From: Isoetes taiwanensis
Lineage: Eukaryota > Streptophyta > Lycopodiopsida > Isoetales > Isoetaceae
Direction of reading: 5' to 3'
Length of the DNA: 64,000 nt
Assembly (NCBI GenBank): GCA_021234155.1
Contig: JAJEKV010000084.1
Coordinates: 248,001 to 312,000 of the forward strand
Shown one piece after another: positions 22,231 to 34,389 of this stretch; the stretch's first letter is position 1, and every line of letters begins with the position of its first letter. The position numbers and the translations under genes were made by a program. A model generated the notes under the pieces. It did no database searches. It was not told the origin of the DNA and was given only the letters and a program-made list of their open reading frames with translations.

Positions 22231-22479
22231 GACTATTGGATAGTTTGACAGTTGCCTCTTTTTTGATAACTGTTTACATTGTATCTCATAACTAACTTTT
22301 CAGTTATGATTTAAAATTATGCTGCTAATGTTAAATTTTGAGCAACAGTGGAGGTATATCTCTAGATTCCTCCAGGTGATCTTTTCACCTTTTTTCCTTA
22401 TGTATCTTTTTTAGATGAAATATAAAAACCACCGTGCCTTCAAAACAAAAAAAAAAAAGATAGTCGGAATTGCCTGGCT

Positions 22480-23115
22480 GCTTTGTTGATTTTGCAAAGG
22501 CCTAGACACTATACCTTGGGAAAAGCCATGGGAAAGATTGAGACAGTTGAAGGCCCCTATGGATCTATAAAATGTGGTCTACAGGTTGTATAAGACTTGT
22601 TCTCAAGACAATTGACATCGCACTACCAACCATTCAACATTAGTATTGGGGTCCACCAGGGATGCCCACTCGCCAATGCTGGTGGTCTTTACATTGACCA
22701 GTCGGAAGGTTGATTTGCTAAACATAGGGGCGGTGGGACTTGCTCATGTACCAGATCATTAGGCAGCTCATATATGCCAACAATGTGGACCTCTTAGCCT
22801 ACACCTCGAATGACATGCAGTGCCACCTGGATGCCCTAGATGCTTTTCGCCAGCCCATTGACATGGGCATTAACTTAGCCAAGACTAATGTGCTGCTCGT
22901 CTCATCCTAGCACCAGCCAACCTCTCATTCGTTCAATTATCAAGGAAAAAAGAGGAGATGACACCGATCTACAACGAGGGTGGAGTTTCCTTCTACCAAC
23001 TACTGGGGCACTTCTATGCGTTTACAAGTGACAGTGTGTTGAAAGGCACTGTGTACAATGTAGAACAAACAGTCACAAAGCAGAACTATATGAGTGCATT
23101 CAGGAATATATGTCC
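22480..23115 (+). mobile_element. Decayed LINE fragment (family 3)
   Basis: Nucleotide similarity to 30560-31140 is plain. TTTGTTGATTTTGCAAAGGC matches the VDFAKAFD region of an RT, then GTCCACCAGGGATGCCCACT matches the RQGCPL block, and GTGGAGTTTCCTTCTAC recurs in both. Many stops are present. It lies directly right of the family 2 LINE, which interrupts it. Confidence 0.75.
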
Positions 23116-24360
23116 TACGTCTAGTGTCATCAATAGAAGAAAACATTAAAAGATTATATTGCAATCATCACTAAGGCTACGGTTAAAAATAATTCTAGAT
23201 TTTGCTCTGCTTCAATTTCATTTTATATAAAAGAATCCCAATGCCATTGTGACCTCCCTCCCCTCCCCTCCGTGCTTGGAGGGGGGATTTCATTACAATA
23301 AAGTTTATTATAAGCCATTAAGATAGGCAAAATTAACAAGGTGCTACGCACGGAGGGTTGCCCTCCAATTTCTCGAGGGTGAAGTGGCCTAAATCATAAA
23401 TCAAACCGTGAAGTCATATTTTCACAATATTTAAAGATAATTGAGTTAGGCCGAAAAAATTGAACCTCAAAAGATGCATTCTTGCAATTAGACTACAATT
23501 TTGGTTCTATTGGTAGTTGCTAGCCAAAACCTTCTATAAATTGCAAACTTATGGACTCAAGCTTGTGTACCTTAGAGCTTGGATTCCATTCCAATAACTA
23601 AACTTTTTCCAATGGACATGGTTGTCTGGGTCTACTTGTGAGGATTTGCACAATAGTGTTTGGTTGGGTTAAGTTGTTTTTGCTATTACCTTTGACTTTT
23701 TGTAGGTTGAGTACAAGAGATCATGTTAGTGTTATTGGACATAAACATCCAAGTGAAGCACAATGTTGTATATCAAGCCTCAATGCTTGTTGTGCTTCTA
23801 GTTATCTATATGAAATTTCCATTTCATCTTTGCTATTATTGAGATCTATTGGAAAAAATAGAACGATATTTGCAATTTGTCTTTACATACAAAACCTGTT
23901 TGCGATCCAGTAACGGAATATTCATTCCAGTAATGGAATATTCATAGCACTTGTTGGCTATTCCTTCTAATTATTTCGTCGGCAACAATACCTATGGTAA
24001 AGAGGAAATGATATTCACGAGTAAGTTTCTTGATATAATGAACGATTAACATGTGACAGCCTCCAAGTTGTACATACTAAAATTCTTTGTTAATATAAAT
24101 TTTCATGGTGAATTTTATAAGTCGAGTTGTTGCATTTGAATTCTCTCTCTGTTGCCTTGCCGTATATTATCACATGGGATGGGATAATGGAATTGAAAGG
24201 AATAATATTTTAACAGTGAAAATGAATTCAACATGATATACTTCTCTCACGGATCTGGCAACTCCAACTTTGTTGAGGGAAGGCATGTAAAATTTCATTC
24301 CAAAAATCTCCATTTGTTTCTACCTCTCTATATACTCCTGGTTAGAGAAGTCTCGGCGGC
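23116..24360. other. Gene-free stretch upstream of the fibrillin remnant
   Basis: AT-rich, with no supported gene. The ORF at 23638-23913 lacks recognisable features. It may include 5' sequence of the decayed fibrillin gene. Confidence 0.4.
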
Positions 24361-24381
24361 TTCAAATTGCGGACAAAAATA

Positions 24382-25012
24382 ATGGTCGAGGAAAATGAGA
24401 GCCATGGAGCCAAGCACAAACAATCATCCGACCATGATGTAGTTACAACTGTGGAAACACCTTGAAGATAATACAATATTAGGGCTTAAGAAGGCATTGA
24501 TTGATTACTCGCTTTTTTTAATCGAGCCTTGACCTTGTTGCTAGCAAAGTGAGGTCCGTCACGAGAAGTTATAGAACAGATAAATGAGCTGGAAGCTAAG
24601 ATTCCTACCTTGGCTCCTACAGATGCACGGCAACTGCTCAATGGAAAGTGGATTCTAGTGTAAGTTGTTCATTTCCCATGTAAAAAAATCATGAAGCAGA
24701 ACCTGGTCAATATCCACACATATCATCACTTCTTCCTGGTTAACTGTCTCTTTAGTTAACTTGTGCAATTTTCTGCTATTGTTCTTTGTGCTCACGAACA
24801 CAAATGTGATGTCTTGAGATACACTTCTGGTCGAACTTTTCCCCCTTCTTGCAGCAGGAATCTTGCTCCTTGTCAAAGTTCCAGAAATCTCGCAAACCAT
24901 TGATGCCGAAGCATTCAGTGCCCAAAATTCCGTCACCTTCTTTGGGCCTTATGCATCAACTTCCTTTTCTACTACAGTATCTTTTGAAGTTCGCAGCCCA
25001 CAATGAGTACAG
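24382..25012 (+). pseudogene. Plastid fibrillin (PAP/plastoglobulin) gene remnant, two exons
   Basis: Exon 1 (from about 24382 to 24659) reads ILGLKKALID, then [20 protein letters not shown] and LLNGKWIL. It ends at a consensus donor GTAAGT (24660). Exon 2 (24819-25012) starts after CTTGAG and restores the Val codon, giving VYTSG. It continues with [30 protein letters not shown] and [14 protein letters not shown], and ends CAG|GTAAAA. These match the PAP_fibrillin domain: the LExxNP, LLNGKWxLxYTS and EISQTID segments. Fibrillins coat plastoglobules and thylakoids and bind lipids. Breaks: shifts near 24475, 24525 and 24565, an extra base in a C-run near 24846, and TGA in place of a codon at about 25003. 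Later exons were not found. Either a dead host gene or a captured piece. Confidence 0.82.
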
Positions 25013-25815
25013 GTAAAAGTTAAATGCTTCAAAACTGCCATTTTTGAAATCAAATAACAAAATATATCAAATAGACATGCTACTACATAATAAGAATGCA
25101 TTCTATATCTACGTTTGCAACTTCAACAAATCAACATTAGAACATGCAAAGCATTTCTGTAGAGAGAAAAAATTAACAGTCGGATATTGCTTTCCTTTCC
25201 CATGAATATTGTGTTACAATGCAACTCTAGTGGCTTCTCATAATCATGACTTATACAACTACAAAAGGCTTCCAGATCTAAAAGGGTAAGAAACAATTCC
25301 TAATTTACCACAAACACAAATTTATTCGAAAGCATAAACCTGCAATGAAGATCAATTTAAATGCACTGCCATTAAATCTAGTCTTTGAAAAGCAACCTCA
25401 GTCATAAAGGCTCCTGAACTTTATGACCTAGATAGAGATTGTTAATGTTTTAATGATGATATTCTTTTTCTTGTAGATTGTCATCTTAAGCAAGAGAGCA
25501 TGCACAAGGTGCATTATCCAAGGGTGTTGTAAGCCATTTGCATTATCAATCATGAAGCCTCTATTCTTTGCCATGAAAAATCACTAGATTAGCTTCATGC
25601 AGTGCCAAATATGAAGAATTTTTTTATCCAACAAATCTTTATATCTCGGGCTCGTGTAGTTTTTTCATGTTCCTTATGCTCTGTAAATGCAACCAGAACA
25701 TAGAACAATTACCTAGCCCTGTTCTAAAGCAGTAGATATGTCCAATAGGAATTAATAATTTTTCTTAACAGTAGCAACGTTACTAGGATATGTATAAAAC
25801 CCCAAAATATCATAC
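25013..25815. other. AT-rich stretch, no gene seen
   Basis: Downstream of the fibrillin remnant. No continuation of the fibrillin domain was recognised. Confidence 0.4.
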
Positions 25816-25940
25816 CTTTGAGGCTCTTGTTTAACCACAAACCAGCGGCTAATATACAGTCTTGAAATTTGCTCTTTGCTAAAACTTGAAGTCGCACCCA
25901 AAACACGAATATTCATAATGGACTGGCCACTAAGCAAATC
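25816..25940 (-). other. Possible exon of an unrecognised gene
   Basis: On the minus strand a 125-bp open block lies between a good acceptor (TTTTGTTTTAG at 25951-25941) and a good donor (CAAAG|GTATG at 25815). It reads DLLSGQSIMNIRVLGATSSF and ISRWFVVKQEPQR. Codon use looks coding, but I recognise no family and found no partner exons. It is opposite in strand to the fibrillin remnant. Confidence 0.3.
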
Positions 25941-27269
25941 CTAAAACAAAAACGCATTATCATCATGTTTCTTAATAAGTTCTAAAATAAAATTCCTTTT
26001 GTACCAGCTAAGTAACATGTCCAACACTACATCAGTAATAATTTTAGTATTTCTGGATTAGAAGATCCACCCAAATTGCATGTGTGGGAAGACATCACAG
26101 TCCCATGGCTTCATTATGGTTTTTACAGCCTTTTTCCTTTACCCCAGATGCAAGTATTCTTAGCCCCTCTATTCTATTTATTTACAAAAATACTTGCCAT
26201 AAGTACATGGGAAGCAGCATTTAACCAATCTGTTCTGACACCCCATAAGTTTTTCATCTACTAAACAATGCTCCCACTGCTTCTTCATGAGTTGGGCATG
26301 GTGCAATCTCCCTGCTTCATGCAAAAGCAGGAATAATTCTACTGCAAAATTTATCCCTAATATCCCTTCAAGGCAGAAGTAATGCAGAAGTAACACAAAA
26401 CATGTCTGTTCCTAGTGCCTAAAAATGGATAGCCACAGCCAAAGACAACGTTTTTGAACTGAAGAAGAAGAAAAGGAAGAAGTTTCCAAGAAAAAATTCG
26501 CATTGTGGTTCCATGCAATACCTGGTTCTGTGGATTAAACAGAGGATCTGTTAGTTCATATCAGCACTTGCATTTTTTGCCGGATTTCCTATATCAGTCA
26601 CTTCCTTGCTTCCTAGGCTTAACCGCTTTCTAGGCCTATATAGATTCGCTGAAGTTGGATTTGCATTCCCATTTGCTTCCGTTATCTCTGAAAGGTATTT
26701 TGCTTGCATGATCGCATCGCTTCTGCTTGTTCACTCCTGCCCACAAGTGTTTTATAGACAAATTTTTACAGAAAAGGATGCCTCAAATGATATCTCCATA
26801 CATGTACATTGATGAGAAGATGAGGCCCTCCTACACCCATCAGAAAGACTTGGATTCAGGTAAGCTTCTTCACTCTTTGATTCCCTTACCCGGTTGGAAC
26901 GTCCGAGATCCAGAATGCGCGAGACCGCCAGTTTACAGGTAGCAATGGGTTTTGAGCAGTCACCAGCATATCCTAGGTATATTCTAACATATACCTAGGA
27001 TATGCCATAAACCCACATAAACAAGGGTTTGCCCCCTTAGGGGCAACCCAATAAATAGAGGTATGTACTTGGCAAACAGGAGTTATTAGCACATTTAGCA
27101 TAAAGTGCATACATCCAATTAGTACAAAAACGAAAAAAGTTTGATTTACAAAACGTTGCATGCTGATTCTTGTATTCTTGAATAAGATAGTGTCCCAAGT
27201 CATAACTGAGTATGTATATCCATCATTTTTTGCAGATATGATGCCAGCAACCGTATTGAAACCGTGTTC
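25941..27269. other. AT-rich stretch, no supported gene
   Basis: Short ORFs only. Around 26770-26870 a frame reads MRPSYTHQKDLDSG just before GTAAGC, which could be an exon end, but nothing supports it further. Confidence 0.3.
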
Positions 27270-27439
27270 AACATCACATGCAACGATTGGTTGGGCCGGA
27301 CCAACTCGGCATAACGTGTCCGAATATGTTCATACACTGGACAACTCTAGGCTAAGATCAAATCCCTAAATCCGACGGCCTGGATCAAAAGCCCCAAGTA
27401 AAGGGGCTACTTGAGGCATCACAAGGTGGCTCCATGTAC

Positions 27440-27720
27440 GCCATCGATCTCGCACATACGATGGCCCAGGTGGCGACACCTCAATCTTCACCCACAAGGG
27501 GGCTGCTTGATGTGGATTTATGTGGCACTGTCTTAGCCTTCAATCTCAGATCTGGATGGCCCAGACAGTGACACCTCAAATACTGGACCACTGGATAAGG
27601 GGGGAGCTTAAATAGTGGTTCAATCCAGGACGTCCATCTCAGATCTGGACGACCCAGATGGCACACCTCAAAATATTGGAACACTGGATACAAGGGGGTG
27701 CTTATATAATTGTATATATA
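27440..27720. repeat. Three diverged direct repeats (about 90-100 bp)
   Basis: Blocks of the form ATCTCAGATCTGGATGGCCCAGA...CACCTCAA...CAAGGGGG recur around 27450, 27545 and 27635. No coding content. They directly abut the LINE insertion at 27738. Confidence 0.65.
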
Positions 27721-27737
27721 TAAGAGATAAGAGATAT

Positions 27738-29369
27738 GGACATTGGATACTCCGACTCCGGTGTGTGTTCATGATTATCCATGGAAATTACTTGCACATG
27801 GACATGACATCAAGTTGTTGGGGATTCCAGTTGGCATCCATGTTACTATGGGAGCTGCATGGGAGGAGATCATTAAGGGTTTGGAGAAGCACTTGTTCTG
27901 GTGGTCCACCGCAAAGTTATCGGGTCGCATTACAGTGGCCAAGTCAGCCTTAGTAGTACCCACGTTTATATGGCATCTATACTGCAAGCCCCGCAGAACA
28001 AAGTACGTGAGCTCCTTGCAATAGTTCGAAACTTTATATGGGCGGGTACTGAGGAAGGTTTTGTATGATGGACTTCTTACTGCAGAGCAAAGTCCTTATT
28101 TCAAAGTTCATTTGGAGACTCCTAAATGGTGAAGATGATTCTCCTGGTTTACGCTTTCTTAAACAAGCTCTTGGTCACTATATCCCTCTAGGCAAAAAGG
28201 CTGTCAAACCAGATTTCAGACTCTGCTGCTTTTTCCAAGTGCTTCTCCATTTTTTCATGGCTTGTTGACAGCATGGGAGGCAGTCAAACATCTTTTCTGG
28301 CCATGCCCCTCCATCCACGACCTATTGGAGACTCCATGGTGGTGGGCACCACTGCCTCCAGACCCCTTAGCAGCTCCACTGGCAGCATCATTTCATCCCC
28401 TTACACAGAGACGATGGATTCTGGCAGGCGTTGTCTCTATTCAAGCATGGTATGAAGCGGGTCGCCTACTATCTTGGCCTGAATTTCAGGCAAAGTTCCT
28501 GCTCGCCCATTGGGATGTGTCTCTATGGGAGAAGGTCGCAGAACATTTGCCTCTTCTAGTGCAAGTTGGTGTTGCTGAAAGAGTGCCATGGGACAGTCAT
28601 GAAAATATTCACAAAAGCAAGCACTTTGTCAGATCAGTATATCGCCTTCTTTTAGCACCACAGCCCCTCCAGTTGCCAGAGCGGCACCTACAGGTTCCAC
28701 AACGCACTTTGTGTCGTACATGGCGGTGGCTTTGGGATAGGTTGCTCCACCCTAAAGTCTCTGTACTATGGTGGCAGGTTATCCACAGGTGCCTGCGCAT
28801 TAATGCCTTCCAACATCGCTATGATCCTTGCATATCTGCAGTATGCCCGCTCTGCCTTTCAGCCGTTTAGACTCTTGAGCACTGTCTCTTTGATTGTCCA
28901 GAGGTTCAACCAGCGTGGTCCTGGCTACAAGGCTTGTTTAACAGTACTTTGGACTGCCAATGCATCCTCTTGGCTTCCTATCCTAATGCATAGCCCTCAG
29001 CTAAACAGAGGGCATTCAATCTTGGTTCTGGTTGGCTCCTATGGTCAATATGGGAGCGTCGCAGACACCACATCTTCTAAGGCATTTATTCATCTGCACA
29101 TGGTGTTATTACGGTGGCCCAGATAGCCTATGAGTGCTCCTCTCTTGATTCAAAAATGATGGAACGCATCTGGATTCGGTATCTTCGAATTGATTCTTAT
29201 CGTTAGTCTTCCTTTCTGGAGTAAGCACATTGTGTTCCAGGCTCGTGCTCCTGTGGCATCTTCTTTGTGCTTATACAGTTAGATGAGACATGTAAACTTT
29301 GTACTTTTTATCTGATTAATAAACTTTTTGGCTTTCGTCCGTAAAAAAAAAAAAAAAAAAAGGGAAAAA
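27738..29369 (+). mobile_element. 5'-truncated LINE (family 1) with RT tail and zinc-binding motif
   Basis: Flanked by an imperfect target duplication (AAGAGATAAGAGATAT at 27722-27737; AAGAGATATAAGAGATATA at 29370-29388) and ending in A runs (29343-29369). The frame 27743-28024 encodes the RT thumb region: LLGIPVGIHVTMGAAWEEII, then LSGRITVAKSALVVPTFIW. The frame 28262-28870 carries WRWLWDRLLHPKVSVLWWQV and then CPLCLSAV, the start of the zinc-binding domain, whose H and last C are in the next frame (LEHCLFDC). Many shifts; dead. Same family as 7523-8610 and 34390-35640. Confidence 0.85.
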
Positions 29370-29388
29370 AAGAGATATAAGAGATATA

Positions 29389-32250
29389 TAATGGGTCATG
29401 CATGCAGTGGAACTACTTAGAAAATGAAACACCCCAGGGGGGCGGGAAAACCAGGGGGGTGGATCTAGTGTGGTGGACTATGTGTTGGTGCCTGAGCAGG
29501 ATATGCATGTCATCAAGCACTTTCAGGTGGGAACAACTAATCGGGATGAAGAGATCGACTCAGACCACTTACCACTTTACTTGAAGTTGGCTTGGCAGGT
29601 TGTGCGAACCCCCGGTGCAACAACTCCTCACATGCCTCAGCTGCGATTGGATTATGAACATGCAGGGGCTTATGCCCAGATGCTTATAGATGACCTGGCA
29701 GAAATTTTGCAATATCCTACACTAGAGCAAATGCGGGGGCGGTGGCCCGATGTGCTTAGGAGGCTGGCGAGAGGTGCTTTGGGATAAGCGCCCCGTGACG
29801 GACCTCAAAGAACACAACCTTCCCCGCGTAATCAATGGTTTGATCACGAGTGCAAGGAACAAAAACGGCTCCGCCAAGTCCGCAGAACCACTTTTTACGC
29901 CCACATGCGGTAAGACATTACCGCATCTTCCCTAAAGCTAAGAAAGCGGGTACATTGCAGCGCATCAAAGGGAAATGTTTTACCTCCTGGAACGTCACCC
30001 TAGGACCTTCGGCGAAGGGTTCTTAGAAAGCGATCTGACCCACGGGGAATATCACTCCCGGCGATGGAGGCAATACTTGCAACAAATATCATAACCCTCG
30101 GGGTGCACATGCGGCATTACCCTTGCAAGAAGGCCCAGTCTTTGGAAATCACAGTCCGGGCGTGGAACAAGGCTTACAACGTCTTGCCAATGGGAAAGCC
30201 CGGACTTGGATGGTATGCGGGCGAGAATTGCTTAAGTGGGCGTCCATAATACCGATCTTGACCGCCTTGTTCAACAAGGCATTACAGGAAGGCTTCCCGC
30301 TGCAGTGGACCAATAGCAGAGTTGTTCCCATCTATAAGGCAGGTGACCCACACTGCCCAGCCAATTACCGAACAATCATGGTCAGTTCGGTGTTTGCAAA
30401 ATTGCTTCTTTGGGATTCTCGAGCGGCGGTTGGCGGAGCTGGCTGGCGAGGCGGCGAGGTCGCGGGCCCTCACCCGAGGCGAGGATTGAGACCTCGGCAC
30501 TCAACCATTGACCATATCTTCCGCGTTCTGCGAACTTCGATTGAAGGCGGCGAGGCTGCCGTCAGGATCTATATTGTTGCTTTGTGGATTTTGCGAAGGC
30601 GTTTGACAACTATGGGCAAGACTGCAACAGCTGGGGGTTCCTGTAGATTTGTAGAATGCAGTGTACAGGCTATATGAAAGATGCTCGGGTCGGTTTGTAG
30701 CGAGACAAGCCAACCATTTGATAGTAGTATCGGGGTTCGTCAGGGATGCCCTCTCTCCCCAACATTGTTTGGGCTCTACATTGATCAATTGGAGAGCTAG
30801 CTTGCTGATAATGGGGGCGATGGAGCTCACCTTCTCTATCGGTCATCGACCGGTTAATATATCTTGATGATGTGGACCTCCTAGCTTACACACCAGGCAG
30901 ACATGCAACGACATCTCGATGCCACGGACACATTACGCCAAGCAACCGATATGCGCGCGTCAACCTGCCAAGACTAAGGTGGTTTTCATATTATCTTCCG
31001 TCGGTAGAGGGTCCCCTCCTTCCGATTACCAAGGCGAGAATGTGGAAGTTGCATCCACATACAAGTATTTGGGAGTGGAGTTTCCTTCTACTATGCCTTT
31101 GGGACACATCCATACGTCTACAGTGGCCGGTGGAAGGCACTATATGCAATGCAAAACAATAGTCATAGAGCGGAGTTGTATGATTGGGCCCATCAGTCAC
31201 ACCTGTTCAAGGTCTTAGTAGAGCATGTCCTTTTATACGGGGTGGAAGTATGGGGCCTAGTAGTGTCACTTGCTACTTGGAATGACTTGGAGCAGGTCCA
31301 GAAAGCCTTCTTAGTACGAGCACTAGGGGTGAAGTCCACAGTCCCATATCAAATTCTACTGCAGGAGACAGGATTCTTGCCTCTTCACAAGGCGGCCCTT
31401 GATCGCCACATTGTCTATTTTCAGAAGGTGGTCAATATGGACGATGCTCGTCTCCCTAAACTAGCTTATATCATGTCAATGGGGCCGCAGCGCCTCAAGG
31501 CCTGCTGGAGGGAAAAGAGAGCTCAATGGTTGGCTAGATGGAATGCGCTTGAGAACGCAGTGCATACATATGCAAGCAGAGGCGGTCGCCATAGCTTGAG
31601 GCAATATCTTGGCGCTTGCTTCCTCAGCAAGCTTTGGGATGCCAATGCCCTTGAACATATCAAGACAGCACACTATCAGCGCCACATAAATCCCACATTG
31701 GAACGAGGCCCGCAATGCTACCTGCGTACCCACTTGCCCATGAAAAGGCGCACTCATTGCCTCCATTCGCACAGGGGCACATCATCTTCGAATTGAGATG
31801 GGCAGATGGATTGGTGAGCCGTGCCGGGGCGAAAGTCTATCAATGCTTTGCCAAATGGGAGTCATTGAGGATGAATCTCATACCCTTCAAAGTTGCCCAA
31901 AGATATGATCAAATTCCGAGTTGGTCGGGCACGGCCACCGTTACATGTGACATTGAGCCGCGGCATCCGATCCGGTCTTTGGGATCATACCTTCAGGAGG
32001 TTATGGACATGCGAGATCAGCTATGTCCTCGGGCACACACTTGACATATATATATATACATTGATGTATACTTGTACAGTTTGACAGCATTCTTATTACT
32101 GCCACGGTTTTTCCCTCGAAAACCCTTGGTGAGGGGTTTTAACCCGACAAGAATAAGTTTGTTTGCGCCCTTAATGGGTCCCATAGGCCGATTGGCCTCA
32201 GTGGACGATAAAAAATCATTCTCATTCTCATTATTTTTGTAGAAGAACAT
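29389..32250 (+). mobile_element. LINE (family 3) remnant: endonuclease end, RT, C-terminal region
   Basis: At 29450-29580 the end of an APE-type endonuclease is readable (GGGSSVVDYVLV, then SDHLPLYL with the catalytic SDH motif). RT follows in broken frames: FNKALQEGFPLQWTNSRVVP near 30265, VDFAKAFD near 30575 and RQGCPLSPTLF near 30745. The frame 31149-31796 (215 codons) encodes the C-terminal region: LVEHVLLYGVEVWGL, then QVQKAFLVRALGVKST and ILLQETGFLPLHKAALDRHI. That pattern belongs to a LINE type different from families 1 and 2, which have the zinc-binding tail. It ends near 32245 in short ATTCTC repeats rather than poly(A). Confidence 0.8.
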
Positions 32251-32339
32251 GGAATGCGATCATTCATACTATATGTCAATCATAGACTTATCGATATTGG
32301 CTCCCTATTCCCCTATTAAATCATAGAAATGCTTAAGAG

Positions 32340-32860
32340 CATTTCATATACGAAATAGTTGTGATGAAGGCATAAGGAAGAGGGACATCAATAAATTCAA
32401 AGAATAGGAGTTGAACCCACTATAATAGTGTGAAATAGTTATAGAGCTCACGCAATAAGGCTACATCTACATCTACATTTTGTCCCATAACACCACAACA
32501 AAACAATGATATGGCAACATTAGAACTCATGGGATTGAATCATGATTACAAAAAGAAAGTAAGCATGCCAAAACCATAGGCTGGGAGTGCAAATTAACTA
32601 TAAATACACCACGCACTCTAAAAATACTATTGGCATACCGTCACCCAGTTATATCAACACAATCATATGCAAACCAAAGTAAAATGAATGTATATTTATA
32701 CATTTTATGCGATGCCAAAATAATTGTGATGGAATTATAAGGAAGAGGGGCATCAATATATTCAAAATGTGGGAGCGGAACCCATTATAATAGCGAGAAA
32801 TATTTATAGAACCAACACAACAAAGCTACACCTACAATCAATGTTAATCTGGAATTGAAC
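32340..32860. repeat. Diverged direct repeat, about 370 bp apart
   Basis: GTGATGAAGGCATAAGGAAG with ATCAATAAATTCAAAG and ACCCACTATAATAGTG at about 32360-32430 recurs with changes at about 32727-32800. No coding content. Confidence 0.65.
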
Positions 32861-33285
32861 CATGATTACAAAAATATTGACCACCTGCCACTGCAAATTC
32901 AAAAGCGATTAAATATGCCAAGAACCTCAAAACTAAAAGAAGTTGAATATGAAAGATTACACATGGTTTCGCAAACCCTAGATGCTTTTTGACGCTAGAT
33001 AAACGGTAAGGCTCTCATGTGAAAAGACCTATGTGGCCACAAAAAAAAAAAAAAAAAAAAAAAAATGTGCCTTGACTATTGATTGATCATAGAAATCCAA
33101 AAAGCCCTATGCAATTTACTCAAAATTATGCCTTCTTCATCTCCTATATGGTGCATTTGACCAAAAAAGCATATGGTCATGAACAACACAAAAGGAGGGG
33201 CGACAAAAAGAAAGAAGTAATATAGAACAAATGAATCACAAATGCATGTGAACAGAAGTTGAGATTGATTAGCTAGAGGGACCTT

Positions 33286-33645
33286 TGCATGCAAAATCAT
33301 GTTAATGTAAACTTGAGATTCATTGGATGTAAAATGGTCTCACATACAAAAGCATGTGGATGGAAAACTAAGATTGACCAGGTAAGAACATACAGTGATT
33401 GGCAGAGAAGGTGCTATGCATGCATGGGCATAGGTATGTATGTCCAAACTAAAAGTGCATGCAAAAGCATGTTAATATAAACTTGAAATTCACTGGATGT
33501 AAAGTGGTCTCACATACAAAAAGCATGTGGATAGAAACCTAAGATTGACCGGGTGAAACGGGACATATGCATGCATTGACTAACAGAGAAGGGTGCTATG
33601 CATGCATGGGCATAGACATGCATGTCCAAACCAAAGGTTAAGAGG
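33286..33645. repeat. Tandem duplication of about 180 bp
   Basis: GCAAAATCATGTTAATGTAA...CATGCATGGGCATAGGTATG at 33289-33440 recurs at about 33466-33625 (GCAAAAGCATGTTAATATAA...). Similarity is high with small indels. A possible shared promoter or satellite origin is not evident. Confidence 0.85.
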
Positions 33646-33805
33646 GCAAACTAACTAGAAATATAAAGCGTGCTCTATAAATACAACTAGCATACTCTCA
33701 TAGAAATACAACACTCCAATCATATTGTGATATAGAATGTTTTAACTGTCAATATGATTTGAAAAAGATGCATTCACCATCAGGGTAAATTTTAAGGGCC
33801 CTAAA

Positions 33806-34065
33806 CCTACGAAAAGACAAAAGTTTATAGTTTTTTTTTTCTCGCAAAGTCTGATAGAATAAACCCTTTAGTTATCTTCCTACTTGACTAAAATGTAAAA
33901 TTTATATGATATGAAATTCTTGCATTGGCTAAACATACGAAAAAACAAAAGTTTATAGTTTTTTTTTTTTTCTGGCGAAGTCTGATAGAATAAACCCTTT
34001 AGTTATCTTCCTACTTGGCTAAAATGTAAAATTTATAAGATATGAAATTCTTGCGTTGGCGAAGT
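33806..34065. repeat. Tandem duplication of about 128 bp
   Basis: The block ACGAAAAGACAAAAGTTTAT...GAAATTCTTGCATTGGC occurs at about 33809-33925 and again at about 33938-34060 with few changes, including a T run of different length. Confidence 0.9.
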
Positions 34066-34389
34066 TTTCTTGTTTGCTAGCTAAAGTGCAATTATTTAAT
34101 TCAAATTTTGGGCACTCATTAGTACATGAATGACGACTTATTCAATATGTTTCTATTACAAAATGATAACAAAGATGTTCAAAGTACAATTCATATAGAA
34201 CTAACAATACCATTTGAAGTAACACACACGTTGAAGTTGGGGTCAAATCCATCCAAATGACTAACTAGTGCAGGGAGCCCTTTAGGGTCAACAATTTCAA
34301 AAACAAATCACGATTACTTATAGCTTAGAATGCTCATTACATAACATTTTTCATAATGCTTAATCTAAACAGCTTATAGATTCAAAATC

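Larger units (their letters stand above)
19534..22459 (+). mobile_element. LINE (family 2), 5' part missing, RT-zinc finger frame open
   Basis: LINE sequence starts at 19534 (SPGPDGLQPEFYREFW) immediately after the copia LTR edge, continues through an RT frame, and ends with an A-rich tail at about 22446-22458. The 5' part with the endonuclease is not in the window. The right flank is a remnant of a different LINE (family 3), so this one inserted into it. I found no clear target duplication because the left end is elsewhere. Confidence 0.85.
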
